Assembly: GCF_018402495.1 (NCBI RefSeq)
Contig: NZ_JAGYIU010000001.1
Span: forward strand, 682,001 to 746,000
Reading direction: 5' to 3'
DNA length: 64,000 bases
From: Pseudoalteromonas sp.
GTDB lineage: Bacteria > Pseudomonadota > Gammaproteobacteria > Enterobacterales > Alteromonadaceae
Part shown: positions 43,496-54,137 of the stretch, piece after piece
Position numbering within the stretch: the stretch's first letter is position 1
Layout: the number at the start of each line of letters is the position of its first letter
Position numbers and translations under genes: made by a program
Notes under the pieces: model-generated
What the model saw: only the letters and a program-made list of their open reading frames with translations
The model's database searches: none
What the model was told of the DNA's origin: nothing

Positions 43496-44819
43496 GGTAA
43501 TTAAACTCGAGTGTAAATTTTGCGCCGCCTAAACGTTGCGACTGAGATATGGTCAATAAGCCGTGATATGACTTAACTAGGTCAGACACAATAGCCATGC
43601 CCACACCATGGCCACTTTCGTAAGTATCAAGTCGGGTACCACGTTGAAGTAACGACTCACGTTTATCTGGCGCGATACCTGGGCCGTCATCACAAATGCT
43701 AATACTGAGAGTTTCACCTTGAGAAACTTCTATACTTACTTGGGAGCGACAGGCTTTACAGGCATTATCTATTAAGTTGCCTAACAACTCCATTAAATCG
43801 GTTTTATCGCCTAAAAAATAGTCTTTATCATCAACGTGACAATTAAATATGATGTCTTTATCGCGATAAACCTTACCCATAGCATTTAAAATAGAGTCGA
43901 GTACTGGTTTGATTGGGGTTTGCCTTTTCCACGTATCTGAAGCCCCAGTAGCTGCTCGTTTTAATTGGTGCTCGATCATCACATTTATTCTGTCTAGCTG
44001 CTCTTGTGCATCAGCATCATTGGCAAGGGGGCTGGATTTCAATACCGCCAACGGCGTTTTAAGTGCGTGAGCTAAATCACTAAGTGAAGCTCTATAACGT
44101 TCTTTTTGACGCTGCTGAGACTCTAGCAATAAGTTTAAATCGGCTTTAATTGTTTGTAATTCAATAGGGTATAAGCCTTTAATTTGTTGAATATCACCCG
44201 ATTCAATGGCTTTTATTTCTTTATCTAGTCGCTGTAGCGGCCTTGCACTCCAAATAAAACCAATGGCCATTAACCCTGCAATGGCAATCCCCATTATAAA
44301 CATCCAATCAACCAAGGTTTGCTTAAACCCATTCATTAAACGTAGTAGGGCATCATTGCGTTTGAGTAGAATAAATCGAGCTTGCTCGGATTGATCAATA
44401 TTATTAAGAATAACTGTTAAACTTAATTGCCAATAAACGGTGTTGTTATAAACGACTCGCCTAAAGTCTGCAGCACCTGCTTTGGGCTCTATATATTCGG
44501 GGACAAAATTGACATTAACCGCAGACTCAGAATGCCAAATAGGCTCATCATCACGATAAATCATCGCGTAGGTATCAGATTTTAAGTTATTGAGTTCAGG
44601 CGTTAAGATTGAGCTAGGCATGACAATGCCTCGCTCAGTAAAATCAACTTCAGAAATAAGTGAATAAAGATGTGCTTCGAGATTTTTTTCGGTGGCGTCA
44701 ACAAGTGACGCATAATACGCTTTACCTATTGAGTAAAACAAAATAGGTAAAGCAACTAACAAAACAAAGACAAGAATAAACCCTTGTCTTATTTTTAATG
44801 ATGTTTGTGCTGTTACCAC
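43482..44819 (-). CDS. PhoQ-like sensor histidine kinase
   Basis: The product has 445 aa. TM1 is at about 15-35, a periplasmic domain of ~130 residues follows, then TM2 near 172-192 (MFIMGIAIAGLMAIGFIW). A HAMP-like linker precedes the His box LSDLAHALKTPLAVL, and the HATPase domain has ELLGNLIDNACKAC (N box), ISICDDGPGIAPDKR (G1) and GHGVGMAIVSDL (G2). GTG start at 44819 overlaps the regulator stop. By domain pattern it resembles PhoQ-type kinases. The signal is unknown; divalent cations or cationic peptides are possible for the family. Confidence 0.9.
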   Translation of the reverse strand: MVTAQTSLKIRQGFILVFVLLVALPILFYSIGKAYYASLVDATEKNLEAHLYSLISEVDFTERGIVMPSSILTPELNNLKSDTYAMIYRDDEPIWHSESAVNVNFVPEYIEPKAGAADFRRVVYNNTVYWQLSLTVILNNIDQSEQARFILLKRNDALLRLMNGFKQTLVDWMFIMGIAIAGLMAIGFIWSARPLQRLDKEIKAIESGDIQQIKGLYPIELQTIKADLNLLLESQQRQKERYRASLSDLAHALKTPLAVLKSSPLANDADAQEQLDRINVMIEHQLKRAATGASDTWKRQTPIKPVLDSILNAMGKVYRDKDIIFNCHVDDKDYFLGDKTDLMELLGNLIDNACKACRSQVSIEVSQGETLSISICDDGPGIAPDKRESLLQRGTRLDTYESGHGVGMAIVSDLVKSYHGLLTISQSQRLGGAKFTLEFNYHEKK

Positions 44820-45487
44820 TGGCTTTTTAACCTGTAACCACGCCCGCGCAATGTTTCTACTGGGTTAAGCACTCCATCTGGATCTAATTTTTTACGTAAC
44901 CGCAGCACAAACACTTCAATCACATTTGAGTCAAGATCAAAGTCTTGGTCATAAATATGTTCTGTAAGTTCAGATTTTGATATTACTTTTTGTGGATTAA
45001 CCATTAAGTATTCTAATACTTTGTACTCGTATGCTGTCAGACTTAACTCCTTGTCATTCACCCACACTTGCTGTGAGCGAGTATGAATTTTAATAGGACC
45101 TGCAGTCATTTCAGGGTTAGCTTTACCTGCGCTGCGACGAATAAGCGCGTTACAACGCGCAATCAGCTCTTCTACATGAAATGGCTTGGTTAGATAATCA
45201 TCAGCACCTGCATCTAAACCTTCCACTTTATCTTGCCAACGATCGCGCGCGGTTAAAATCAAAATTGGGATGGTTATTCCTTGAGCTCTTGCTTTATTAA
45301 TTAACTCAATCCCGTCAATTTTTGGTAAGCCCAAATCAACAACCGCCATATCTAAAGGGTACTCGGTTATATGAAAAAGACCAGCTTCACCATCGTGACA
45401 TAAATCAACACTATATCGCTCTTTTTCTAATGCATTACGCAGGTTGTCTGCTAAGTGTAAATCATCTTCTATTACTAAAATTCGCAT
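44813..45487 (-). CDS. PhoP-like response regulator (OmpR family)
   Basis: The product has 224 aa. The receiver domain has phospho-acceptor Asp51 in MAVVDLGLPKIDGIEL and Lys101 in GADDYLTKPF. The winged-helix DNA-binding domain has LTAYEYKVLEYLMVNPQKVISKSELTEHIYDQDFDLDSNVIEVFVLRLRKKL and ends GRGYRL. It lies 3 bp after the PepSY gene and overlaps the kinase by 7 nt, so all are one operon. It probably regulates its own operon; no obvious binding site repeats were found. Confidence 0.92.
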   Translation of the reverse strand: MRILVIEDDLHLADNLRNALEKERYSVDLCHDGEAGLFHITEYPLDMAVVDLGLPKIDGIELINKARAQGITIPILILTARDRWQDKVEGLDAGADDYLTKPFHVEELIARCNALIRRSAGKANPEMTAGPIKIHTRSQQVWVNDKELSLTAYEYKVLEYLMVNPQKVISKSELTEHIYDQDFDLDSNVIEVFVLRLRKKLDPDGVLNPVETLRGRGYRLKSQW

Positions 45488-45490
45488 TGG

Positions 45491-45751
45491 TTAATCCTTT
45501 TTCACTTCGCCAGTTTTTTTGTTTATTTTCAAATCGACGACGTGGCCGTCAGCTTTTAAAATTCGTACAGTATAAAAAAGTGTTTCTTCAGTAATTTTTA
45601 ATGTCGTACCGTCTGTGTTTTGTTTTGCAAGAATCACTGCTTTCTTTTTGCTTATCTCAACTTTATCGGTTGTATAGCTGGTATTGTTTGCATGCACTAA
45701 ATTAGCCAAACAAACAAACGCGATTACATTGAGCATTAACAATACACGCAT
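45491..45751 (-). CDS. Small PepSY-like periplasmic protein, first gene of the two-component operon
   Basis: The product has 86 aa. The Sec signal MRVLLMLNVIAFVCLANLVHA is followed by a single PepSY-like module: ISKKKAVILAKQNTDGTTLKITEETLFYTVRILKADGHVVDLKINKKTGEV. PepSY proteins of this size often precede PhoP/PhoQ-like pairs and may inhibit or sense in the periplasm. It lies 3 bp before the regulator gene. Confidence 0.85.
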   Translation of the reverse strand: MRVLLMLNVIAFVCLANLVHANNTSYTTDKVEISKKKAVILAKQNTDGTTLKITEETLFYTVRILKADGHVVDLKINKKTGEVKKD

Positions 45752-45906
45752 TACGAAACTCCTAGAATATACCTGCTTAGCTTACAAACTAAACCACTAA
45801 AATTTAAATATTATGCTGTGTACTTAAATTTTTTATAAGGTAAAGTTTAATTAAAAATGAGTGAACAAGCCCTGAATTGCAGCTTGCAGTTAAATAAATC
45901 ACCCCA

Positions 45907-46209
45907 TTAAGCAGGGAACACTTTTTTAAATGGTTTAACAATTGAGTTTTCATATACGCCACCTGAAACGTATGGATCATCAGCTGCCCATTCTCTGGCA
46001 TCCTCTAAAGAATTAAACTCAGCGATCACTAAAGAACCAGTAAAACCTGCATCTTGAGGGTCTTCGCTATCAACCGCTGGAAGGGGACCTGCGGTGAATA
46101 ATCTGCCATGCTCTTCTAGCGTTTGGAGGCGTGCTAAATGAGCTGGTCGAGCCAGTTTACGGTGCTCTAAACTATTTGGGACGTCCGTTGAATAAATCAT
46201 ATACAACAT
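45907..46209 (-). CDS. yciI: YciI-family protein
   Basis: The product has 100 aa. [44 protein letters not shown], then [38 protein letters not shown], is the YciI (dimeric alpha-beta barrel) pattern with the conserved His and Asp pair. The biochemical role is not established. Stand-alone gene; the 150-bp gaps on both sides show no other gene. Confidence 0.92.
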   Translation of the reverse strand: MLYMIYSTDVPNSLEHRKLARPAHLARLQTLEEHGRLFTAGPLPAVDSEDPQDAGFTGSLVIAEFNSLEDAREWAADDPYVSGGVYENSIVKPFKKVFPA

Positions 46210-46397
46210 AAAAATACTCTCAAAACTTGTTAAATTTAATTAACTGCATACTAGCATAGCGTTGATAAATGGTGAATTAAAAGTGTTTAAGGCGTTGTTT
46301 ACGTCAAGAATGTTTTTTTACGCGGTAATTGCTTGAAAAGCGTTATACAACACTGGTAGAGTTCCTCGGATAAGATAAATAATAACAAGGTTATTAC

Positions 46398-47822
46398 ATG
46401 AGTGAAAATAGAGAGCATTTTAGCTCCCGCTTAGGATTTATATTGGCAGCGGCAGGTTCTGCTGTAGGTATTGGTAACTTAGTAGGCTTTCCAGTTTCTG
46501 CGACTAAGAATGGCGGTGGTGCATTTTTGCTCGTCTATGCTTTATTTGTCGCATTTATTTGTTTACCTGTAATGATGGCCGAAATGGCAATGGGTCGAAA
46601 AGCACAAAAGGACCCCCATGGCGCATATAAATTGTTATCGGCAAATGATACTAAATGGAAGTTTGCTGGCTTTTTAGCAGTATTAACACCATTTATGATT
46701 GCTGTTTTTTACATGGTGATCACGGTATGGATTTTTGGTTATTTAAGCCAAACTGCACTTGGCAATTTGGATATGCTGGCAAATCCGGGCCATTTTGACA
46801 AGTTTATAAACAGCTATACCGTATTTGGCTACATGGCTCTGGTTGTGGTTATTGTTAACTTAATTCTGGTCGGTGGCGTAAAAGATGGCATAGAAAAAGC
46901 GGCTAAATTTTTGATGCCTGCATTATTTATCATGCTCATTGTACTGGTCGGTTACGTACTCACCCTTGACAACGCGATGGCGGGTGTTAAGTATTATATT
47001 GTTCCTGACTTTAGTAAAATGAATGCTAGTGTGTTGAATGGCGCATTGAGTCAAGCATTTTTCTCATTGTCATTAGGCATGGGTATATTGATCACGTATG
47101 CATCTTACATATCTAAAAAAGATGATATTGTTGGCAGTGCAAAAATGGTTGCCATTACCGATTCCTTGGTGGCCTTTGTTGCAGGCTTAATGGTGTTGCC
47201 AGCTATTTTTAGCTTTGATCCGAATACCGATCCGGCTAAGTTATCTGACTCGTCAGTGTCAATGATTTTTGTTTACTTACCAAAAATTTTGTTAGCGTTA
47301 CAACATGATATTGGCTACTTTGGCGCATCAGCCGTAGCATTTATTTTCTTCTTGCTGGTATTTTTTGCCGCAATTACATCATTGGTATCCATTGTAGAAG
47401 TTCCGACTGCCACACTAAGCGACCGTAAAGGTATTAGCCGTAAAAAAGCGCTAGGTATACTCACCTTATCAACCGGTGTACTCACCATTATGTGTATTGT
47501 ATCGTTTGGTATGGTTGACAGCTTTACAAATTTTGCCAATTACGGCAGTGGTAATAAGAGCTTTTTCGATATTGTGTATGATGTATTTTACGATACTATT
47601 TTGCCATTAAATGGGTTAATGGTATGTTTATTCGTAATGTATAAATGGAAAAAAGTGCGTTTGAGTGAAGAGTTAAGGCAAGGCTCTCCTAGCTATGCAA
47701 ATAGCCTTATGGAAAAGTATGTTAACTTCTCACTGCAAACATTCATTCCAGCTATTCTACTGGTTATTTTTGTAAATACCGTTGCGACCAAGTTTTTTAA
47801 TATAAGTATTTTTGGTTTTTAA
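46398..47822 (+). CDS. NSS-family sodium-dependent amino acid/neurotransmitter-type transporter
   Basis: The product has 474 aa and about twelve helices. The TM1 signature GFILAAAGSAVGIGNLVGFPVSATKNGGGAFLLVY binds Na+ and substrate in LeuT-like carriers. Later features are MAEMAMGRKA, ALSQAFFSLSLGMGILITYASY (TM6 unwound region) and VFFAAITSLVSIVEVPTATL. It imports an amino acid with Na+. The substrate is unknown. A terminator follows at 47912. Confidence 0.93.
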   Translation: MSENREHFSSRLGFILAAAGSAVGIGNLVGFPVSATKNGGGAFLLVYALFVAFICLPVMMAEMAMGRKAQKDPHGAYKLLSANDTKWKFAGFLAVLTPFMIAVFYMVITVWIFGYLSQTALGNLDMLANPGHFDKFINSYTVFGYMALVVVIVNLILVGGVKDGIEKAAKFLMPALFIMLIVLVGYVLTLDNAMAGVKYYIVPDFSKMNASVLNGALSQAFFSLSLGMGILITYASYISKKDDIVGSAKMVAITDSLVAFVAGLMVLPAIFSFDPNTDPAKLSDSSVSMIFVYLPKILLALQHDIGYFGASAVAFIFFLLVFFAAITSLVSIVEVPTATLSDRKGISRKKALGILTLSTGVLTIMCIVSFGMVDSFTNFANYGSGNKSFFDIVYDVFYDTILPLNGLMVCLFVMYKWKKVRLSEELRQGSPSYANSLMEKYVNFSLQTFIPAILLVIFVNTVATKFFNISIFGF

Positions 47823-47911
47823 TAAAATTAAACGTAATTAAGTTATAGTTGTTACTAATACCATTTAGTTCATTACGCTTTTATTTAATTATGGTCAGCT
47901 TTTGAAAATAC

Positions 47912-47940
47912 AAACGGCCCTACTCTAGGGCCGTTTTCTT
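47912..47940 (+). terminator. Intrinsic terminator after the NSS transporter
   Basis: The stem AAACGGCCCT (47912-47921) with AGGGCCGTTT (47927-47936) is followed by TTCTTTT. Confidence 0.85.
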
Positions 47941-48228
47941 TTAAAAGGGATGTAGCGTTTCACTCACTCTCCCATTAACCTTAAATTCTTTGAATTGAAT
48001 TGAATTGAATTGAGTTGAATGCAAAGGCGATGGCTCGCTAGAATATTTTATCCAATACGAAGAGGCGTTATGAAAAGCCAATAATACTATACCGTGCTTT
48101 TGCATTACAAAAGCAGTTCTTAGCGTTTTATTCGCTAAAGTACCTTCTGCTATTTGTTTGCCCCAAGGTATATTAAATACTTTTGACCATATACCTTTTT
48201 GGCTACGAATTTGTTTCGGCAAAATCAT
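47941..48228 (-). CDS. Hypothetical protein with pentanucleotide-repeat-coded stretch
   Basis: The open frame of 95 aa (MILPKQIRSQKGIWSKVFNI...) has no recognised domain, signal or partner. Near its end it crosses six TGAAT-type pentamers at 47991-48020 (one variant), which code HSTQFNSIQF and can shift frame if copy number changes. It lies against a mobile-element wreck and may itself be a remnant. Low confidence that it is a real gene. Confidence 0.3.
   Translation of the reverse strand: MILPKQIRSQKGIWSKVFNIPWGKQIAEGTLANKTLRTAFVMQKHGIVLLAFHNASSYWIKYSSEPSPLHSTQFNSIQFKEFKVNGRVSETLHPF
47991..48020. repeat. TGAAT pentanucleotide microsatellite (6 units)
   Basis: TGAAT occurs four times, then TGAGT, then TGAAT. 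A 5-bp unit changes reading frame on slippage. Confidence 0.85.
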
Positions 48229-48745
48229 TATTAATTGAATTTATAGAGCATGTAGTGATCAGATCAAGGCATAGTAATCACCTTGGTCACGTAAAATATG
48301 AGCGCTACTTTTTTTGAAACACTTTAATTCAATTACCGTTCCTCGCATTGAACGCTGTAAAAAAGCATGAGCTTATCGATATTCTTCTTGATATCATTGA
48401 TTTAACGGAAAAACTGCACGTCGCTCACTTACAACCAAAGATAGAAAAAGTGCCTTACATACCGTCAGTGCATGTAGCTGCCAACACCAGTTAGTTTTAG
48501 GGCAAACAGCCGTTGATAACAAAACAAATGAAATCACAGCCATACCTGAGTTACTCATCATGCTAGATATTGAAAATAGCATCATTACATTTGATGCTAT
48601 GGGCTGCCAGCAAGAAATAGCGAAACAAATAATTAAACAAAAAGCTGATTATATCTTAGCGCTCAAAGTGTAGTGGTACAGTGATTTTGGCCACCCATTA
48701 AGAAAGAAATGTTATGCTAATAAGCATACAAATTTGGGTGAAAAA

Positions 48746-49926
<1,181 letters not shown>

Positions 49927-50570
49927 CCACTACAAAGGTAACCATTCAGGTATGCAGAGTGAATTAGAAGCTTGGTGGCACAAGAGTGAGCGCGAAGGAT
50001 TTACCAATTCTACCAATGGTCTGGCTTAAAATGTGTTATTCAAGTAACCGCTGAGGTTCACGACAAATCATCAGGTACAGACACGATAGAAACGCGTTGG
50101 TATGTTAGTTCGTTAGCGTTAGGTGCAGAGCAAGGATTTAATGCGGTACGTAGCCACTGGCAGGTTGAAAGTATGCATTGGATGTTGGATATGAACTTTA
50201 GGGAAGATGAATCAAGAATCCGTAAGAAGCAAGGACCCTTTGTTTTTAACGTAATGAGAAAAATAGTTATGGCGTTATTTAAACAAGATACAACTAAAAC
50301 AGCCAGTATGGCGAAAAAAGAAAATGGCAGGGCTAGACGATGATTATCGCTCAACCCTGTTAGAATCTGGGATTAAAATGCGCTAGCCATGCTTTGTTGA
50401 TACAAAGGTATGAATTTTGTTGTGTAGTTGCTTTGTGCAATTGTAGCGGATTGATGAAATGGACTCTCTTCACTACCCATCGGCGTCGTAATGCGCGATA
50501 GTAGTAAGGGCAGTTTTGTATAAACATAATTGGAGTGAGTAAATATATGGTATTAATTATCAAGTGAAAA

Positions 50571-50600
50571 TACCCTTAGAATTGAGTTATTCTAAGGGTA
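50571..50600 (-). terminator. Terminator after yciK
   Basis: The 12-bp stem TACCCTTAGAAT (50571-50582) with ATTCTAAGGGTA (50589-50600) is followed by TTTT on the minus strand. Confidence 0.8.
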
Positions 50601-50653
50601 TCATGAAGCGATTAAAGGTAAGTTAACAGGTTTAATATTAACCCCCAAAATTG

Positions 50654-51400
50654 TTATTTTTTAGATTGCGCATCGAGCGATTGACCATTAATATTTTTTG
50701 AGTCATCACTCATTAAATACAAGTAAGTTGGCATGAGATCTTCAGGTGTTGCAAGTAAATCTCGGTCTTCACCTGGAAATGCACTTGCACGCATTGATGT
50801 ACGTGTTGCGCCCGGGTTGATACAGTTAACACGGATTGGTGTTTTTTCGACTTCACATGCCCATGTTTGCATCATACCCTCTACCGCAAATTTAGAAATT
50901 GCATAAGGTCCCCAGAACTCTCTTCCTTTGCGACCTACACCTGATGAGGTAAATACCACAGAAGCACTTTTTGACTTGCGCATTACAGGGAACAAGGCTT
51001 TGGTTATCATCGCTTGTGCCGTTACGTTTACTTTTATAACGTTTTCGAATGTTGATGAACAAAAATGCTCTAACGGCCCTAAAGACCCTAAAATACCGGC
51101 GTTATTTAATAGTCCATCAAGGCGGCCAAATTGGCTTTCGATTGTTGCAGCTAAATCACGATAGTTTTGTTTAGTTGCACCTTTTAAGTCCATAGGCACA
51201 ATCGCTGGCTGTGGGTAGCCTGCATTGACAATTTCGTCATATACACATTCTAGTTTATTAGTTGTTTTTCCTAATAAAATAACGGTTGCACCATGTTTTG
51301 CATAGGTAATAGCAGCAACACGGCCAATACCATCACCTGCGCCTGTTATTAAAATTACTTTGTCTTTAAGTGTGTTTTCAGTTGCTTGATAGGTATACAT
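50654..51400 (-). CDS. yciK: YciK-family short-chain dehydrogenase
   Basis: The product has 248 aa from ATG at 51400 (MYTYQATENTLKDKVILITGAGDGIG); the longer ORF start adds an unlikely leader. The Rossmann glycine motif TGAGDGIG, the NNAG motif (LLNNAGILG), catalytic Ser in VFTSSGVGRKG and YAISK (YxxxK) are all present, as is VNCINPGATRTSMRASAFPGED. It is a cytoplasmic NAD(P)-dependent oxidoreductase of unknown substrate. In E. coli yciK, sohB and topA lie in the same neighbourhood, and that order is kept here. Confidence 0.92.
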   Translation of the reverse strand: MYTYQATENTLKDKVILITGAGDGIGRVAAITYAKHGATVILLGKTTNKLECVYDEIVNAGYPQPAIVPMDLKGATKQNYRDLAATIESQFGRLDGLLNNAGILGSLGPLEHFCSSTFENVIKVNVTAQAMITKALFPVMRKSKSASVVFTSSGVGRKGREFWGPYAISKFAVEGMMQTWACEVEKTPIRVNCINPGATRTSMRASAFPGEDRDLLATPEDLMPTYLYLMSDDSKNINGQSLDAQSKK

Positions 51401-51607
51401 AAAAGTACCAATGTTTAAATTTTTTTTGATTTTAACATAGCAAATCGACAAGTAATCGAATTTATTACAAATTTAGGTGGCGAAACTAGAAAGTTTACGT
51501 TAAGTTTAACTGGTCTAATGTCTCATTAATACACTGGCTACATAATTTTAACTTGATTACACTGACTATAAACACACTATAAAAATAAGATTTGTGCGGA
51601 GAACACT

Positions 51608-54037
51608 ATGAAAAAAATGCTACTCTCGCTCTGTGTCGCAGCTGCATTAGCAGGCTGTGGCGGCGAAACGTTAGAAGATGTTAAAAACGATTCAGTTACA
51701 GTTATTCCAAAAGCAACGGTAAAGTTTGACCCTGCAAATGGTGTAATTTCGGTTCCTAATGATTTGTTAATGAGCGGCACACGAGACGGCACATTAAATA
51801 TACCGGGGGAGCTTAATGATGAGAATGTTTCTATTACCCGAGATAAATACGCAGACCCTCAGTTAGCTTTAGGTGCACTTGATGGCTGGTCTACACAAAC
51901 TCCTTTTAAGATAGACTTAACGTTTCCACCAGGTGTCAGCCTAGATACCACATCAGCTGCTTCACCAGGCACTGTGCGCATTTTTGAAGTGATAATGGGT
52001 GCAAGTCTAACCGATGCCGAATGCTCACAAGCACCAGCCGGTGCTGCATGTAAATTAGTGGGCGAATTAACCTTTGGTGTCGACTTTGTTACACAAGGCT
52101 CTGGAGACGCGGTTGCAATTATTCCACTTAAGCCATTTAAAGCCGGTAGCTCGTACATTAATGTATTAACGACTGGGCTTAAAGATTCAGAAGGTCGCTC
52201 AATTGAGCCATCATCAACATATGCGACTGTTAAACAAGAAGCGCCGTTAGTAACGCCATCACAACTTGCGCTGCAAGGGGCTGTTAACAGCTACGAAAAC
52301 GTAGTGGTAAGCTCAGGAAATATCACCAAAGACGATATTATTTTCTCAGCTGCCATGACGATGCAATCGGCAGGGCCAGTACTTGATACAATTAAAAAGG
52401 TCTTAGCAGCAAGCTTAACAGAACCAACAATTCCAACACCGGCGCTGCAAATCCCAGAACAGCCTATGGCTAACGTACAGCAAGTGTTTGCATCACAAGG
52501 TGTTGAAGTGTCAAATGCATTTTCAGGTGTTCAATATCAAAAAGGCAGCATTCAGCTACCTATGTATTTAGGTACGCCTACAGGTAAAGAAATCAGTGAT
52601 TTAAATGATACTTACTGGCAAGGTATGTGTGATAACGCGGTTGCTATTATGGGTTATAAAGCGCAGGCTGGTGAAGCATTCCCTACAGATCCTATTAGTC
52701 CTAATGATGCAATGTGTGCAGCCCTAAGTAATGGGCAGCTGCGAGATTTAGGCCTAGATAGCACTCGTCATTTAACTAAATATAACTCAATACCTAAAGT
52801 GCAAAGCATGGCTAACGTGCCAGTGCAGATCACAAAACCAATTTTGCCAGTTATTAATGGAATTCGTGCACAACTTCAATTACCGCCTATTGCTATGCCT
52901 GAAGGTGGTTGGCCAGTAGTTATTATGCAGCACGGTATCACTACGCAAAAAGAAAGTATGCTTGCTTTAACGGCGCAGTTATCAATTCAAGGATTTGCAA
53001 CGGCAGCCATTGACCACCCACGTCATGGTGAACGTGGTATAGATGTTGATGCTGATGGTATTGATGATTTTAATGCGACAACAGGATCTGTGCTTAGTTA
53101 CATGAACTTGAGCTCGTTATTGGTTGCCAGAGATAGCCTTCGCCAATCAAGTGCTGACTTACTTGGCTTACGTTTAGGTTTAAACTTCAGCGGTGATAAT
53201 ACGTTAAATGCAAAAGAGGTATCTTATATTGGCCATTCGCTGGGCTCTATTGTAGCGCCTGCATTTATTGCACAAGCGAATAACCCAATTGATGATCAAG
53301 TAGACCCATTATTTAAAGTTAATGCTGTTGCATTGGCAAGTGGCGGTGGCGGTATTGCTAGCTTCTTATTAGATTCAGCAGCATTTGGTCCGTTTATTCA
53401 AGGGTCCGTTTTATCACAAGCAGGAACAACAGAAGCTGACGAGTTTAATGCATTTTTAAATGCCGGCGCGTTATCAAACTGTGGTGTCTTGTTACCAGAC
53501 ATGCAGGATTTCTTAAGCTGTGGCTTTACTGAATTTGCAACATCGCTAACGATGGCCGGTGAAACAGATAAACTTGAAAACATTAAGGGCGTGATGACAC
53601 AGTTTGTTTTTGCAGCACAGACCGCTTTGGATAGTGGCGACCCGACTAACTATGCCGCAACAGTAAAAGCACTTGAAACACCAGTATACATGAATGTTGT
53701 TGTGGGTGATGGCACTGATAGTAACAAGCCTGATCAGGTTATTCCGCCAATGACTGCTAACAATCCAATTGCAGGAACACTTCCTCTGGCTAACTTTATG
53801 GGGTTAGAAACAGTCAGTACTACGCAAGACTTAACAGAGGCGGGCGCTAGTTATTTAGTTAAATTTAACACAGGTCATCATGGCTCAGTATTAACACCAG
53901 AACAAGATGAAAGCGAGTCGACTACTGCTGCAGGCAGTGCAGCTGCAAATGCTGAGATGCAATTGCAAATTGCAACTTACTTAGCGTCACGAGGGCGTTT
54001 ATTAATGGTAACAAACACAGACGTTGTGACTAATTAA
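51608..54037 (+). CDS. VolA/Pla-1-family surface lipoprotein (phospho)lipase
   Basis: The product has 809 aa. The lipobox LAGC follows MKKMLLSLCVAAA. The C-terminal half has an alpha/beta-hydrolase fold: WPVVIMQHGITTQKESMLALTAQLSIQGFATAAIDHPRHGERG and the nucleophile elbow GHSLGS with Ser544. A late His lies in FNTGHHGSVLTPEQDESES. The N-terminal half has Ig-like beta-rich sequence, as in VolA, a surface-exposed lysophospholipase of Vibrio. It probably frees fatty acids from external phospholipids for uptake. Single gene with terminator at 54061. Confidence 0.88.
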   Translation: MKKMLLSLCVAAALAGCGGETLEDVKNDSVTVIPKATVKFDPANGVISVPNDLLMSGTRDGTLNIPGELNDENVSITRDKYADPQLALGALDGWSTQTPFKIDLTFPPGVSLDTTSAASPGTVRIFEVIMGASLTDAECSQAPAGAACKLVGELTFGVDFVTQGSGDAVAIIPLKPFKAGSSYINVLTTGLKDSEGRSIEPSSTYATVKQEAPLVTPSQLALQGAVNSYENVVVSSGNITKDDIIFSAAMTMQSAGPVLDTIKKVLAASLTEPTIPTPALQIPEQPMANVQQVFASQGVEVSNAFSGVQYQKGSIQLPMYLGTPTGKEISDLNDTYWQGMCDNAVAIMGYKAQAGEAFPTDPISPNDAMCAALSNGQLRDLGLDSTRHLTKYNSIPKVQSMANVPVQITKPILPVINGIRAQLQLPPIAMPEGGWPVVIMQHGITTQKESMLALTAQLSIQGFATAAIDHPRHGERGIDVDADGIDDFNATTGSVLSYMNLSSLLVARDSLRQSSADLLGLRLGLNFSGDNTLNAKEVSYIGHSLGSIVAPAFIAQANNPIDDQVDPLFKVNAVALASGGGGIASFLLDSAAFGPFIQGSVLSQAGTTEADEFNAFLNAGALSNCGVLLPDMQDFLSCGFTEFATSLTMAGETDKLENIKGVMTQFVFAAQTALDSGDPTNYAATVKALETPVYMNVVVGDGTDSNKPDQVIPPMTANNPIAGTLPLANFMGLETVSTTQDLTEAGASYLVKFNTGHHGSVLTPEQDESESTTAAGSAAANAEMQLQIATYLASRGRLLMVTNTDVVTN

Positions 54038-54060
54038 CAATCAACCATTCAATTAAGTAC

Positions 54061-54089
54061 AAAAAGCCACTGTTTAGTGGCTTTTTTTT
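54061..54089 (+). terminator. Intrinsic terminator after the VolA-like gene
   Basis: The stem AAAAAGCCAC (54061-54070) with GTGGCTTTTT (54077-54086) is followed by further Ts. Confidence 0.9.
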
Positions 54090-54137
54090 GCTTTAAAGCA
54101 TGTTAAATTGAGTTAAATTTATAAACGGAGAACACAG

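Noticed and set aside
50058..50354. Minus-strand 98-aa frame opposite the ISAs1 remnant
   Set aside because: The plus strand clearly codes the transposase end here, so the frame is a shadow.
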